Part shown: positions 1-7,466 of the stretch, piece after piece
Layout of the letters: each line of letters opens with the position of its first letter
How positions within the stretch are numbered: position 1 is the first letter of the stretch
Source: Oscillospiraceae bacterium
GTDB lineage: Bacteria > Bacillota > Clostridia > Oscillospirales > Acutalibacteraceae
Direction: 5' to 3'
DNA: 11,602 nt
NCBI GenBank assembly: GCA_902766855.1
Contig: CACXFE010000153.1
Span: 1-11,602, forward strand
Position numbers and translations under genes: made by a program
Notes under the pieces: model-generated
The model's database searches: none
What the model was told of the DNA's origin: nothing
The model's input: the letters and a program-made list of their open reading frames with translations, nothing else

Positions 1-2742
1 CCTTCGAAAATCACCTATCACATAGAAGAAGCGATACAGGCGGCGGAAGAAATCGGTTACCCGGTGGTATTGCGCCCGGCGTTTACCTTGGGAGGCACCG
101 GCGGCGGTTTTGCCAATAACAAAGAGGAATTGATTGAAATCGGCACCAACGCGTTTAAATTATCCCCGGTACATCAAGTGCTGGTGGAAAAAAGCGTGAA
201 GGGATATAAAGAGATCGAATTTGAAGTGATGCGTGACTCATATGATACCGCCATCACCATCTGCGGGATGGAAAATGTGGATCCGGTTGGGGTACACACG
301 GGCGACAGTATCGTGGTTGCACCGATCCTTTCTTTGAATGAGCATGATTTGAAAATGCTGAACGACAGCGCGATCCGCATTATCCGCGAGTTGAAGATCG
401 AAGGCGGCTGTAATGTGCAGTTTGCCCTGAATCCGCGTTCCAGTGAATACTTTTTGATCGAAGTAAACCCGCGTGTGTCGCGCTCCTCCGCGCTGGCATC
501 GAAAGCCAGCGGATACCCGATCGCCCGCGTGACCGCCAAAATCGCCATGGGCATGGCGCTGGATGAAATCCCTGTGGCGGGGGGAACAGCCGCGATCGAG
601 CCATCTCTTGACTATATGGTGGCAAAATTTCCGCGTTTTCCGTTTGATAAATTTGCTTCCGCGCCCAATACGCTCGGGACACAAATGAAGGCCACCGGCG
701 AAGTGATGGGCATCGGCTCCACTTTGGAAGAATGCTTTTTGAAATCGGTTCGCTCGTTGGAAACCGGCGTTTGCCATTTTCACTTGCCGAAGTTTGACGC
801 ATTTTCAACCGAGCAGTTGTTTGCCTATATCCGGGAATTCAAAGATGATAATGTATATGCGATCTTTGAATTGCTGCGCCGTGGGGCGTCGATCAACGAG
901 TTGCATGAAGCCACCATGATCACCGAATTGTTTTTGGAGTGCTTTGCACGCATCGTGGAGATGGAGAGGCTTTTGAAAGAAAACCGCGGCTCGATCCGGG
1001 TACTGAAAGCCGCGAAAACACTCGGGTTTTCAGATCGTTTCATCGCGGGGCTCTGGCAAATGCCCGAAACGCAACTGTATGCCTTGCGCAAAGAAAACGG
1101 GATCGTGCCGGTCTTCAAAATGGTGGATACCCTGCATACCGGCAAGTATATCGCTTATTTGTACTCCTCTTATCTTGGAGAAAATGCTTCCCGTTTAACC
1201 GATCGGAAGAAGATCGTGGTGCTGGGCGCGGGGCCGATCCGCATCGGACAGGGTGTGGAATTTGACTATTCCACCGTTCATGCGGTGCAGACGATCAAAC
1301 GCGCCGGGTATGAGGCGATCATCATTAACAACAACCCCGAAACCGTTTCCACCGATTATACCACGGCGGATAAACTGTATTTTGAACCGTTGACGCCGGA
1401 AGATGTCATGGCGATTTTGGATTTTGAAAAACCGGAAGGGGTGATCGCATCCCTCGGCGGGCAAACGGCGATCAACCTGGCTCAGCCGCTGATGGAACGC
1501 GGGGTTAAAATCATCGGTACGGATTGCGCGGCGATCGAACGCGCAGAAAACCGCGACAGTTTCGAAAAAATCCTGCACGAATTGGACATTCCACAGCCGA
1601 AAGGGCACGCGGTGACCCACATTGAAGACGGGGTGAAAGCGGCGGCGGAAATCGGGTATCCCGTATTGGTGCGTCCTTCTTTTGTGCTGGGCGGCCGCGC
1701 CATGCAGATCGTTGCCAATGAAGAGCAACTGCGCCATTATCTGAAAACCGCGGTGGAAATCGACGCGGACAAGCCGGTGCTGGTGGATAAATATATTGAA
1801 GGAAAAGAAGTGGAAGTGGACGCGATCTGTGACGGGACGGATGTGTTTGTGCCCGGTATCATGGAGTTGGTAGAACGCACCGGCATCCATTCCGGCGATT
1901 CGATCAGCGTATATCCCACTTTCAGCGTATCGGACAAAGTGAAAGGCGTGATTTTGCAGTACGCCAAAAAATTGGGGCTTGGCATCGGTATCGTCGGGCT
2001 TTACAACATCCAGTTCATTGTGGATCGGGAAGACCGGGTGTATATCATTGAGGTGAATCCGCGTTCGTCAAGAACCGTGCCGTTCCTTTCCAAATCCACC
2101 GGGTATTCCTTAGCGGATATCGCAACCGAAGTCATTCTCGGGAAATCGCTTAAAGAACAGGGCATTTTCTCGCTTTACCCGGAAGAGAAAAAGCGGTATT
2201 ATGTGAAAGTGCCGGTTTTCTCCTTCAATAAAATCAAGGGGTTAGACGCCTATCTCTCACCTGAAATGAAATCGACAGGGGAAGCGATCGGTTATGATGA
2301 TAAACTGAACCGCGCACTGTATAAAGCATTGCAGGCGGCCGGCATGAAATTGCAGAATTACGGGACCGTTTTTGCCACGGTGGCAGATAAGGATAAAACA
2401 GAAGCCTTGCCGCTGATGCAGCGTTTTTATAACCTCGGCTTTAATATTGAGGCAACCGCCGGCACCGCCGCTTTCTTGAAAGAAAACGGAATTCGCACCC
2501 ATGTACTTGCCAAAATCAGTGAAGACAGCGAGGAGATCCCCAGCGCCATCCGCCAAGGGCATATTGCGTATGTGATCAACACACGGGATATCGGCTCTTC
2601 TTCCGAGGCGACTGACGGCATGATGATCCGCCGCCTTTCCACCGAAAATAATGTGACGATTTTCACATCGCTTGATACGGTGCGGGTTTTGTTGGATGTG
2701 TTGGAGGAAACCACCTTGACTATTTCTACCATTGATGCGTAG
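1..2742 (+). CDS. carB: Carbamoyl-phosphate synthase large subunit (5' end missing)
   Basis: The reading frame is open from base 1 and gives 913 residues. By comparison with E. coli CarB (the first ATP-grasp motif R-P-x-F-T-x-G-G falls at fragment residues 25-32, near residue 169 in E. coli) about 145 N-terminal residues lie outside the window, so the full protein would be about 1,057 residues, normal for the family. The order is: first ATP-grasp unit (carboxyphosphate synthesis, about residues 1-255), oligomerisation region (to about 400), second nucleotide-binding and ATP-grasp unit starting at VVLGAGPIRIGQGVEFDYS (about 402), with its own VRPSFVLGG near 557, and a C-terminal MGS-like allosteric domain from about 787. 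ENxxxxGxHTGDS and EVNPRxSRSSALASKA type motifs are intact in the first half and duplicated in the second. It makes carbamoyl phosphate from bicarbonate, ATP and glutamine-derived ammonia with CarA, which is not in the window. It is the first visible gene of a pyr operon, so a pyrimidine-pathway role is likely. Confidence 0.97.
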   Translation, partial: PSKITYHIEEAIQAAEEIGYPVVLRPAFTLGGTGGGFANNKEELIEIGTNAFKLSPVHQVLVEKSVKGYKEIEFEVMRDSYDTAITICGMENVDPVGVHTGDSIVVAPILSLNEHDLKMLNDSAIRIIRELKIEGGCNVQFALNPRSSEYFLIEVNPRVSRSSALASKASGYPIARVTAKIAMGMALDEIPVAGGTAAIEPSLDYMVAKFPRFPFDKFASAPNTLGTQMKATGEVMGIGSTLEECFLKSVRSLETGVCHFHLPKFDAFSTEQLFAYIREFKDDNVYAIFELLRRGASINELHEATMITELFLECFARIVEMERLLKENRGSIRVLKAAKTLGFSDRFIAGLWQMPETQLYALRKENGIVPVFKMVDTLHTGKYIAYLYSSYLGENASRLTDRKKIVVLGAGPIRIGQGVEFDYSTVHAVQTIKRAGYEAIIINNNPETVSTDYTTADKLYFEPLTPEDVMAILDFEKPEGVIASLGGQTAINLAQPLMERGVKIIGTDCAAIERAENRDSFEKILHELDIPQPKGHAVTHIEDGVKAAAEIGYPVLVRPSFVLGGRAMQIVANEEQLRHYLKTAVEIDADKPVLVDKYIEGKEVEVDAICDGTDVFVPGIMELVERTGIHSGDSISVYPTFSVSDKVKGVILQYAKKLGLGIGIVGLYNIQFIVDREDRVYIIEVNPRSSRTVPFLSKSTGYSLADIATEVILGKSLKEQGIFSLYPEEKKRYYVKVPVFSFNKIKGLDAYLSPEMKSTGEAIGYDDKLNRALYKALQAAGMKLQNYGTVFATVADKDKTEALPLMQRFYNLGFNIEATAGTAAFLKENGIRTHVLAKISEDSEEIPSAIRQGHIAYVINTRDIGSSSEATDGMMIRRLSTENNVTIFTSLDTVRVLLDVLEETTLTISTIDA

Positions 2743-2906
2743 GAAGGGCAAGAATCGGCGATGTTGGAGATGTGACGCAGCGTGAAAAATCACGCTGAAA
2801 AATAAAAAGACGCGGTTTTCCCGCCGCTTTTGCGGCAACCGAAAACCATGCGGGATAGAATCACAATATTCGTGATTTTTGTTTGCATTTTGTGTCTTAG
2901 AAAGAT
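2743..2906 (+). promoter_or_regulatory. Structured carB-pyrK intergenic region, possible attenuator
   Basis: This 164-base gap is the only real spacer in an otherwise tightly packed operon. It holds three inverted repeats. Hairpin A is CAGCGTG (2778-2784) with CACGCTG (2791-2797). Hairpin B is GGTTTTC (2814-2820) with GAAAACC (2841-2847), enclosing GCCGC-TTTT-GCGGC (2823-2836). Hairpin C is AATCAC (2859-2864) with GTGATT (2872-2877), running into T2876-2880. In addition AAAAATCACG (2785-2794) is the exact reverse complement of CGTGATTTTT (2871-2880), so a 10-bp long-range stem would exclude A and C while keeping B. This is the layout expected of an RNA switch, but no PyrR-type binding motif or known riboswitch core is recognised, and hairpin C is a weak terminator. 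No convincing sigma-A promoter is seen here. The regulatory role is inferred. Confidence 0.4.
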
Positions 2907-3653
2907 ATGGTGATTTTTATAAAAGACAGTATTTGGCAAATTGTATCCAATTCGGCCCTGACCAAAGCGGTGTATCAAATGCGCCTTCGCGGGGATGTTT
3001 CCGCGATTACCGCCCCGGGGCAGTTTCTCAATATCCGGCTTGCGGGGCTCACCCTTCGCCGCCCGATCTCGATTTGCGACCGGGATGATACCACCGCTAC
3101 GATTCTTTATAAAGTGGTGGGGAAAGGAACCGAACAACTTTCCCACATGAAACCGGGAGAAACCTTACAGGTGATGGCGGGGCTCGGCAATGGATTTGAT
3201 CTGTCGCCTGCCGGTGCGCGGCCGCTTTTGATCGGGGGCGGCGTGGGGGTTCCGCCGCTTTATCTGCTCGCCAGAAAACTGATCGAAACAGGGCGGCAGG
3301 TTACGGTGATTTTAGGATTTAATACGGCGGAAGAATGCTTTTATGAAGAAGAATTTCGCGCCATCGGGTGCCGCACGATCCTGACAACGGCAGACGGCAG
3401 TGCCGGCCGGCGCGGGTTTGTGACCGACGCCCTGCCCGAAGACTACACTTATTTTTATACTTGCGGGCCGGAAGCAATGCTCAAAGCCGTTTTTCAAAAA
3501 ACGGTGACGAGCGGGCAGTTCAGTTTTGAAGAACGCATGGGGTGCGGCTTCGGCGCCTGTATGGGGTGCAGTTGCAAAACCGTGACCGGCTATAAGCGGA
3601 TTTGTAAAGACGGGCCCGTGCTTTTAAAGGAGGAAATTTTATGGGGAGATTAA
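2907..3653 (+). CDS. pyrK: Dihydroorotate dehydrogenase B, electron transfer subunit
   Basis: This 248-residue flavoprotein carries electrons from dihydroorotate oxidation by PyrD to NAD+ in the cytoplasmic PyrD2-PyrK2 complex. It has a ferredoxin-reductase fold: the FAD-binding RPIS motif at residues 52-55, a glycine-rich LLIGGGVGVPP nucleotide-binding segment at about 107-117, a conserved YTCGPEAML segment, and a C-terminal [2Fe-2S] cluster with C213, C218, C221 and C233 (spacing C-x4-C-x2-C-x11-C) followed by KDGPV, typical of PyrK. An in-frame TAG at 2898-2900 rules out a longer start. ATG at 2907 is followed directly by GTG, which could also start. The ribosome binding site is poor (AGAAAG only 2 bases away), unlike most of the following genes. 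The last 13 bases overlap pyrD, consistent with translational coupling of the two subunits. Confidence 0.95.
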   Translation: MVIFIKDSIWQIVSNSALTKAVYQMRLRGDVSAITAPGQFLNIRLAGLTLRRPISICDRDDTTATILYKVVGKGTEQLSHMKPGETLQVMAGLGNGFDLSPAGARPLLIGGGVGVPPLYLLARKLIETGRQVTVILGFNTAEECFYEEEFRAIGCRTILTTADGSAGRRGFVTDALPEDYTYFYTCGPEAMLKAVFQKTVTSGQFSFEERMGCGFGACMGCSCKTVTGYKRICKDGPVLLKEEILWGD

Positions 3654-4558
3654 GCGTAGATCTTTGCGGGATACAACTTGAAAATCCCGTGATCCCGGCT
3701 TCCGGCACCTTCGGTTATGGGGCGGAATTTTGCGAATGGTATGACATCAATCTTCTCGGCACTTTTTCCTTTAAAGGCACCACTTTGGAACCGCGTTTCG
3801 GCAATCCCACGCCGCGCATTGCGGAATGTACCGCCGGGATGATCAACGCGGTGGGGCTGCAAAATCCGGGCGTCAAAAAAGTGATCGAAGAAGAATTGCC
3901 GAAATTGAAATCTTGCTTTTCGAAACCGGTGATGGCCAATGTAAGCGGTTTTTCGGTGGAAGAGTATGCAAAAACCTGTGCATTGCTTGATCGTGAGCCG
4001 CAGGTCGGGTGGTTGGAAGTGAATATCAGTTGCCCGAATGTTCATGGCGGGGGAATGAGTTTCGGCACGGTGCCGGAAGCGGCGGCCGAAGTGATCGCCG
4101 CGGTAAAAAAAGCAACCACGAAGCCGGTGATCGCCAAATTATCCCCGAATGTAACCGATATTACGGAAATCGCCAAAGCCTGTGAAGCTGCGGGAGCGGA
4201 CGGCGTCAGCCTGATCAACACCCTGCTTGGAATGCGGATCGACCTGAAAACCAAGCGCCCCGTGATTGCCAATACCATGGGCGGCTTTTCGGGGCCTGCC
4301 ATTTTCCCGGTCGCGTTGCGTATGGTGTGGCAAGTGGCCAACGCGGTCAAGATCCCCGTGATCGGCATGGGGGGCGTCAGCAGTGCGGAAGATGTGATCG
4401 AAATGATGTTGGCCGGCGCAACAGCGGTGGAAGTGGGGACGGCGAATCTGATCGATCCCATGGCCTGTAAAAAAATCATTGAAGACCTGCCGGGCGTGAT
4501 GGATCGTTACGGCATTCAAAATCTGAAAGAGTGTATCGGAGGTGCGCATCATGGGTAA
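3641..4558 (+). CDS. pyrD: Dihydroorotate dehydrogenase, class 1B catalytic subunit
   Basis: This 305-residue FMN enzyme oxidises dihydroorotate to orotate, the only redox step of UMP synthesis. It has the TIM-barrel landmarks of class 1 enzymes: PASGTFGYG (19-27), INAVGLQNPG (68-77), NISCPN (128-133) with C131 as the catalytic base typical of class 1, and the C-terminal FMN phosphate-binding segment GMGGVSSAEDVIEMMLAGA. The neighbouring pyrK makes it class 1B, the NAD-linked two-subunit form. The start is well supported by a strong Shine-Dalgarno AAAGGAGG (3626-3633) inside the end of pyrK, 7 bases before the ATG. It overlaps pyrK by 13 bases and pyrF by 8. Length is normal for the family. 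Confidence 0.97.
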   Translation: MGRLSVDLCGIQLENPVIPASGTFGYGAEFCEWYDINLLGTFSFKGTTLEPRFGNPTPRIAECTAGMINAVGLQNPGVKKVIEEELPKLKSCFSKPVMANVSGFSVEEYAKTCALLDREPQVGWLEVNISCPNVHGGGMSFGTVPEAAAEVIAAVKKATTKPVIAKLSPNVTDITEIAKACEAAGADGVSLINTLLGMRIDLKTKRPVIANTMGGFSGPAIFPVALRMVWQVANAVKIPVIGMGGVSSAEDVIEMMLAGATAVEVGTANLIDPMACKKIIEDLPGVMDRYGIQNLKECIGGAHHG

Positions 4559-5252
4559 AGATGTGATCATTGCCTGCGATTTCGCAGGCGCGAAAGAAAC
4601 GCTGGCGTTTCTTGACCGATTTGAGGGCAGAAAACCGTTTGTAAAAATCGGAATGGAACTGTTTTATGCGGAAGGCCCGGGCATTGTGCGGGAAATCCGG
4701 AATCGCGGGCACCAAATTTTTCTCGACCTGAAATTACATGATATTCCCAACACGGTCAAAAAGGCTATGGCGGTTTTAAGCCGGTTGGATGTGAATATTT
4801 GCAATCTGCACGCGGCGGGGACCACCGCGATGATGGAGGCGGCGTTGGAAGGGTTGACGCGGCCGGACGGCACCCGCCCGTTGTTGATCGCGGTCACGCA
4901 GTTGACCTCGACCGATCAGCAAGCGATGGAGCGGGATCTGCTGATCGAAAGGCCGATCGACGAAGTGGTGATGCATTATGCGAAAAACGCTCAAAAAGCC
5001 GGATTGGACGGGGTGGTCTGCTCACCGCTGGAAGCGGGCAAGGTGCATGACGCTTGCGGCCGGAACTTTTTGACCGTCACCCCCGGGGTGCGCTTTGCGG
5101 ATGGAGATCAAGGCGATCAAAAGCGGGTAACCACCCCCGCACAGGCAAAATTGCTCGGCTCGGATTACATTGTGGTCGGGCGGCAGATCACCGCCGCGGA
5201 GGACCCGGTGGCGGCTTACGAACGCTGTATGGCGGAATTTACGGAGGAATAA
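4551..5252 (+). CDS. pyrF: Orotidine 5'-phosphate decarboxylase
   Basis: This 233-residue TIM-barrel enzyme decarboxylates OMP to UMP, the last step of the pathway. The catalytic charged network is visible: K32 in FVKIGMELF and the D-x-K-x-x-D-I-P-N-T signature with D59, K61 and D64. The C-terminal VTPGVRF and DYIVVGRQIT segments match the phosphate-binding loops. The start is taken as ATG 4551, because GGAGG at 4538-4542 lies 8 bases upstream of it. A GTG at 4542 in the same frame overlaps that Shine-Dalgarno and is unlikely to be used. The gene overlaps the end of pyrD by 8 bases (the pyrD TAA lies inside the second and third codons), and ends 2 bases before pyrE. Confidence 0.96.
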   Translation: MGKDVIIACDFAGAKETLAFLDRFEGRKPFVKIGMELFYAEGPGIVREIRNRGHQIFLDLKLHDIPNTVKKAMAVLSRLDVNICNLHAAGTTAMMEAALEGLTRPDGTRPLLIAVTQLTSTDQQAMERDLLIERPIDEVVMHYAKNAQKAGLDGVVCSPLEAGKVHDACGRNFLTVTPGVRFADGDQGDQKRVTTPAQAKLLGSDYIVVGRQITAAEDPVAAYERCMAEFTEE

Positions 5253-5254
5253 AC

Positions 5255-5899
5255 ATGGACCTTAAAAAACAGATTGCGAAAGACCTTTTATCGATTCAAG
5301 CGGTGTTTTTCCGCCCGGATCAGCCTTTTACATGGGCAAGCGGGATCAAAAGCCCGGTTTACTGTGACAATCGGCTGACCTTGACCGCCCCTCAGGTGCG
5401 GAATGATGTGGAAAACGGGCTTGCGGCCCTGATCAAAGCCGAGTATCCGCAAGCGGAAGTTTTGATGGGCACTTCCACGGCGGGGATCGCCCATGCCGCG
5501 ATCACCGGGCACCTGCTCGGGTTGCCGATGGGCTATGTGCGCTCGGGCGCCAAAGATCACGGGCGGCAGAATCAGATAGAAGGAAAACTGGAAAAAGGGC
5601 AAAAAGTGGTAGTGGTGGAAGATCTGATCTCCACCGGCGGCAGTGTGATCGAAGTGGTCAATGTTCTCCGGGAGGCGGGCGCCGAGGTGCTGGGGATTGT
5701 TTCGATCTTCACCTACGGGATGCAAAAGGGATTAGACCGTTTAGCCGCGGCAAATGTGAAGAACACTTCTTTAACGGATTTTGACTGCATCGCGGAAGTC
5801 GCCGCGGAAGAGGGATATATCAAGCCGGAGGACATTCAACGGCTGATCGCGTTCCGCAACAATCCCTCGGATGAAAGTTGGATCGGTGAACAGCCATGA
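5255..5899 (+). CDS. pyrE: Orotate phosphoribosyltransferase
   Basis: This 214-residue type I phosphoribosyltransferase joins orotate to PRPP, giving OMP, the substrate of the gene upstream. The PRPP-binding signature VVVVEDLISTGGS is at residues 118-130, and the mobile catalytic loop with R96, K100 and H102 (YVRSGAKDHG) and NQIEG follow the family pattern. F-x-W-A-S-G-I-K-S-P-V-Y-x-D-N-R near residues 25-40 is the usual orotate-site segment. The start ATG 5255 has GGAGG (5243-5247) 7 bases upstream. The frame stays open upstream to about 5054, but that stretch is pyrF in another frame and is not part of this gene. It ends in an ATGA overlap with pyrB. Confidence 0.96.
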   Translation: MDLKKQIAKDLLSIQAVFFRPDQPFTWASGIKSPVYCDNRLTLTAPQVRNDVENGLAALIKAEYPQAEVLMGTSTAGIAHAAITGHLLGLPMGYVRSGAKDHGRQNQIEGKLEKGQKVVVVEDLISTGGSVIEVVNVLREAGAEVLGIVSIFTYGMQKGLDRLAAANVKNTSLTDFDCIAEVAAEEGYIKPEDIQRLIAFRNNPSDESWIGEQP

Positions 5900-6819
5900 A
5901 AAGTATCATCGATATTGTGGATTTAAGCGTAGCGGAAATCGAAGAACTGATTGCCGTGGCACAGGAACTGATCGTCAATCCCGGGCAATATGCCCATGCG
6001 TGCGCCGGTAAAAAATTGGCAACCTTGTTTTTTGAGCCTTCCACCAGAACACGGTTGAGTTTTGAGGCGGCGATGTACGAACTCGGCGGACAGGTGCTTT
6101 CGGTTTCCAGCGCCGATTCCTCCTCGGCCGCCAAGGGCGAAAGTGTGGCGGATACCGCGAGAGTTATCAGTTGTTATGCCGATATTATCGCCATGCGCCA
6201 CCCGAAGGAAGGCGCCGCGCTGGTGGCGGCTCAACATGCCACGGTGCCGGTGATCAACGCGGGCGACGGCGGGCATTGCCACCCCACCCAGACCCTGGCG
6301 GATCTGTTGACCATTATGCGGGAAAAGGGGACTTTTAACGGGTTGACGGTGGGGCTTTGCGGGGATTTGAAATTCGGCAGAACCGTGCATTCGCTGATCA
6401 CCGCCCTTTCGCGGTACAGCGGTGTGAAATTTGTGCTGATCTCCCCGGAGGAACTGAAATTACCAAGTTATGTCAAGCGGGATGTTTTAAAGAAAAACGG
6501 GATCGAATATGAACAAACCGAAAATCTGGAAGAAGCGTTGCCCGCTCTTGATATTTTGTATATGACGAGGGTACAGCGCGAACGGTTTTTCAACGAGGAA
6601 GATTATTTGCGTTTAAAAGACCATTATGTTCTTTCGGTGGAAAAACTGAAAAACGCAAAACCTGATCTTGCCGTTTTGCATCCCCTGCCGCGGGTAAATG
6701 AAATCAGCGTGGCGGTAGACAGCGATCCGCGCGCCTGCTATTTTAAACAGGTATTGAACGGAAAATATATGCGGATGGCGCTGATACTCAAATTATTGAA
6801 GGAGGCCGGCACACTATGA
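5896..6819 (+). CDS. pyrB: Aspartate carbamoyltransferase catalytic subunit
   Basis: This 307-residue enzyme condenses carbamoyl phosphate with aspartate to give carbamoyl aspartate. The carbamoyl-phosphate loop FEPSTRTRLSFE is at residues 46-57 (STRTR 49-53). The loop equivalent to the E. coli 80s loop reads SSAAKGES, keeping the lysine (K80) and the serine expected to reach into the neighbouring active site. HPTQT is at 129-133, followed by MTRVQRERF and HPLPRVNEI towards the C-terminus. The ATG overlaps the pyrE stop (ATGA, 5896-5899). Its ribosome binding site is modest (GGTGA, 5885-5889), so coupling with pyrE is likely. The pyrI partner follows immediately, which indicates a regulated holoenzyme of the E. 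coli type rather than a free trimer. Confidence 0.96.
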   Translation: MKSIIDIVDLSVAEIEELIAVAQELIVNPGQYAHACAGKKLATLFFEPSTRTRLSFEAAMYELGGQVLSVSSADSSSAAKGESVADTARVISCYADIIAMRHPKEGAALVAAQHATVPVINAGDGGHCHPTQTLADLLTIMREKGTFNGLTVGLCGDLKFGRTVHSLITALSRYSGVKFVLISPEELKLPSYVKRDVLKKNGIEYEQTENLEEALPALDILYMTRVQRERFFNEEDYLRLKDHYVLSVEKLKNAKPDLAVLHPLPRVNEISVAVDSDPRACYFKQVLNGKYMRMALILKLLKEAGTL

Positions 6820-7229
6820 ATATTGATTCGATCCGTGACGGTGTGGTGATCGACCATATCAAAGCCGGGGAAGGAATGCGGCTGTACGAGTTGCTGAAAC
6901 TGGATACGCTGGATGCTTCGGTGGCGATCATTAAAAATGTGGCGAGCCGCAAAATGGGGAAAAAAGACATCATTAAAATCGATGCGAAAATCCCGATTGA
7001 TCTGGATGTGATCGGATATGTGGATCCGGGAGCAACGGTGAATATCATCCGCGACGGGGAATTGCGGGAAAAACGGTCGATCGAAATGCCGGCTTTGCTG
7101 AAAGGGGTTATCAAATGCAAAAACCCGCGCTGCATCACCTCGACCGAGCAGGAACTGGAACATATTTTTAAACTGACCGACCGGGAGAACAAGGTTTATC
7201 GCTGCATTTATTGCGAAACAAAGGCATAA
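6816..7229 (+). CDS. pyrI: Aspartate carbamoyltransferase regulatory subunit
   Basis: This 137-residue protein binds nucleotide effectors and contacts PyrB. The N-terminal allosteric domain (about 1-95) includes the family-typical IDHIKAGEG segment and GVVIDHI near the start. The C-terminal zinc domain has four cysteines, C101, C106, C130 and C133 (C-x4-C and C-x2-C), as in E. coli PyrI where they hold the zinc that bridges to PyrB. It is about 16 residues shorter than the E. coli protein, with no sign of truncation. Start ATG 6816 overlaps the pyrB stop (ATGA), with GGAGG at 6801-6805. PyrI is well known in enterobacteria and some clostridia, and is absent from Bacillus subtilis, so it gives a phylogenetic hint towards Clostridia. 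Confidence 0.95.
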   Translation: MNIDSIRDGVVIDHIKAGEGMRLYELLKLDTLDASVAIIKNVASRKMGKKDIIKIDAKIPIDLDVIGYVDPGATVNIIRDGELREKRSIEMPALLKGVIKCKNPRCITSTEQELEHIFKLTDRENKVYRCIYCETKA

Positions 7230-7245
7230 AAAGCCGCACATAGGC

Positions 7246-7274
7246 TTGACAACGGCCACATATCGTGATAAAAT
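7246..7274 (+). promoter_or_regulatory. Sigma-A promoter of the thiT riboswitch transcript
   Basis: A perfect -35 TTGACA (7246-7251) is separated by 17 bases from TAAAAT (7269-7274), one mismatch from the -10 consensus. Transcription should begin near 7281, exactly at the 5' edge of the TPP aptamer. It lies 16 bases after the pyrI stop codon. A weak AAGCC/GGCTT hairpin (7231-7247) overlaps the -35 but has no T-tract. Confidence 0.85.
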
Positions 7275-7281
7275 AGGAGTT

Positions 7282-7396
7282 GCAATAAGGGAGCTTGATG
7301 AAACTCAGGCTGAGAGGAAGCCCGCCTTCGCTATGGCTTCGACCTATTACCTGATACGGATAATGCCGTCGTAGGGAAATACAGGTTTTGTATTGC
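7282..7396 (+). promoter_or_regulatory. TPP riboswitch aptamer (THI element)
   Basis: The conserved THI-box blocks are all present: GGCTGAGAGG (7308-7317), ACCT (7342-7345), ACCTGATACGGATAATGCCG (7349-7368) and CGTAGGGAA (7370-7378). P3 is AGCTTGA (7292-7298) with TCAGGCT (7305-7311). An accessory P3a-like stem is GAAGCC (7317-7322) with GGCTTC (7335-7340). P5 is ACGG (7356-7359) with CCGT (7366-7369). P1 is unusual: the bases next to the core do not pair, and the best closing stem is GCAATA (7282-7287) with TATTGC (7391-7396), 14 bases beyond the core. A competing hairpin AATACA/TGTATT (7378-7394) uses the same 3' strand. It senses thiamine pyrophosphate and is expected to shut off thiT when TPP is abundant. 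Confidence 0.93.
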
Positions 7397-7423
7397 CGCG
7401 GGCGTTATCGCTTCGCGGCTTTT
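7395..7423 (+). terminator. Riboswitch-controlled intrinsic terminator
   Basis: GCCGCG (7395-7400) pairs with CGCGGC (7414-7419); inside, GCG (7402-7404) pairs with CGC (7409-7411) around a TTAT loop, and TTTT follows. Its upper part GGCGTTATC (7401-7409) is complementary over 9 pairs (one G-U) to GATAATGCC (7359-7367) in the aptamer P5 region, giving a ready antiterminator when TPP is absent. The first two bases are shared with the proposed P1 3' strand. Confidence 0.75.
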
Positions 7424-7466
7424 CGTATGTCGGGGATTGCAAATCATTTTTAAGGAGAGGTTTCAA

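Noticed and set aside
1195..1890. Long - strand open frame opposite carB (231 codons)
   Set aside because: It lies wholly within well-conserved carB, has no recognisable domain, and is rich in H, R and F as expected for an antisense shadow.
2848..2913. A 21-codon hydrophobic ORF (ATG 2848, TGA 2911-2913) whose stop overlaps the pyrK start, like a leader peptide
   Set aside because: No ribosome binding site precedes it and it runs through hairpin C. The overlap is suggestive but not enough to call a gene.
5054..5254. N-terminal extension of pyrE
   Set aside because: This stretch is pyrF coding sequence in another frame; GGAGG and ATG 5255 define the pyrE start.
7231..7247. AAGCC/GGCTT hairpin as the pyr operon terminator
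   Set aside because: Only five base pairs and no T-tract; the -35 box of the thiT promoter overlaps it.
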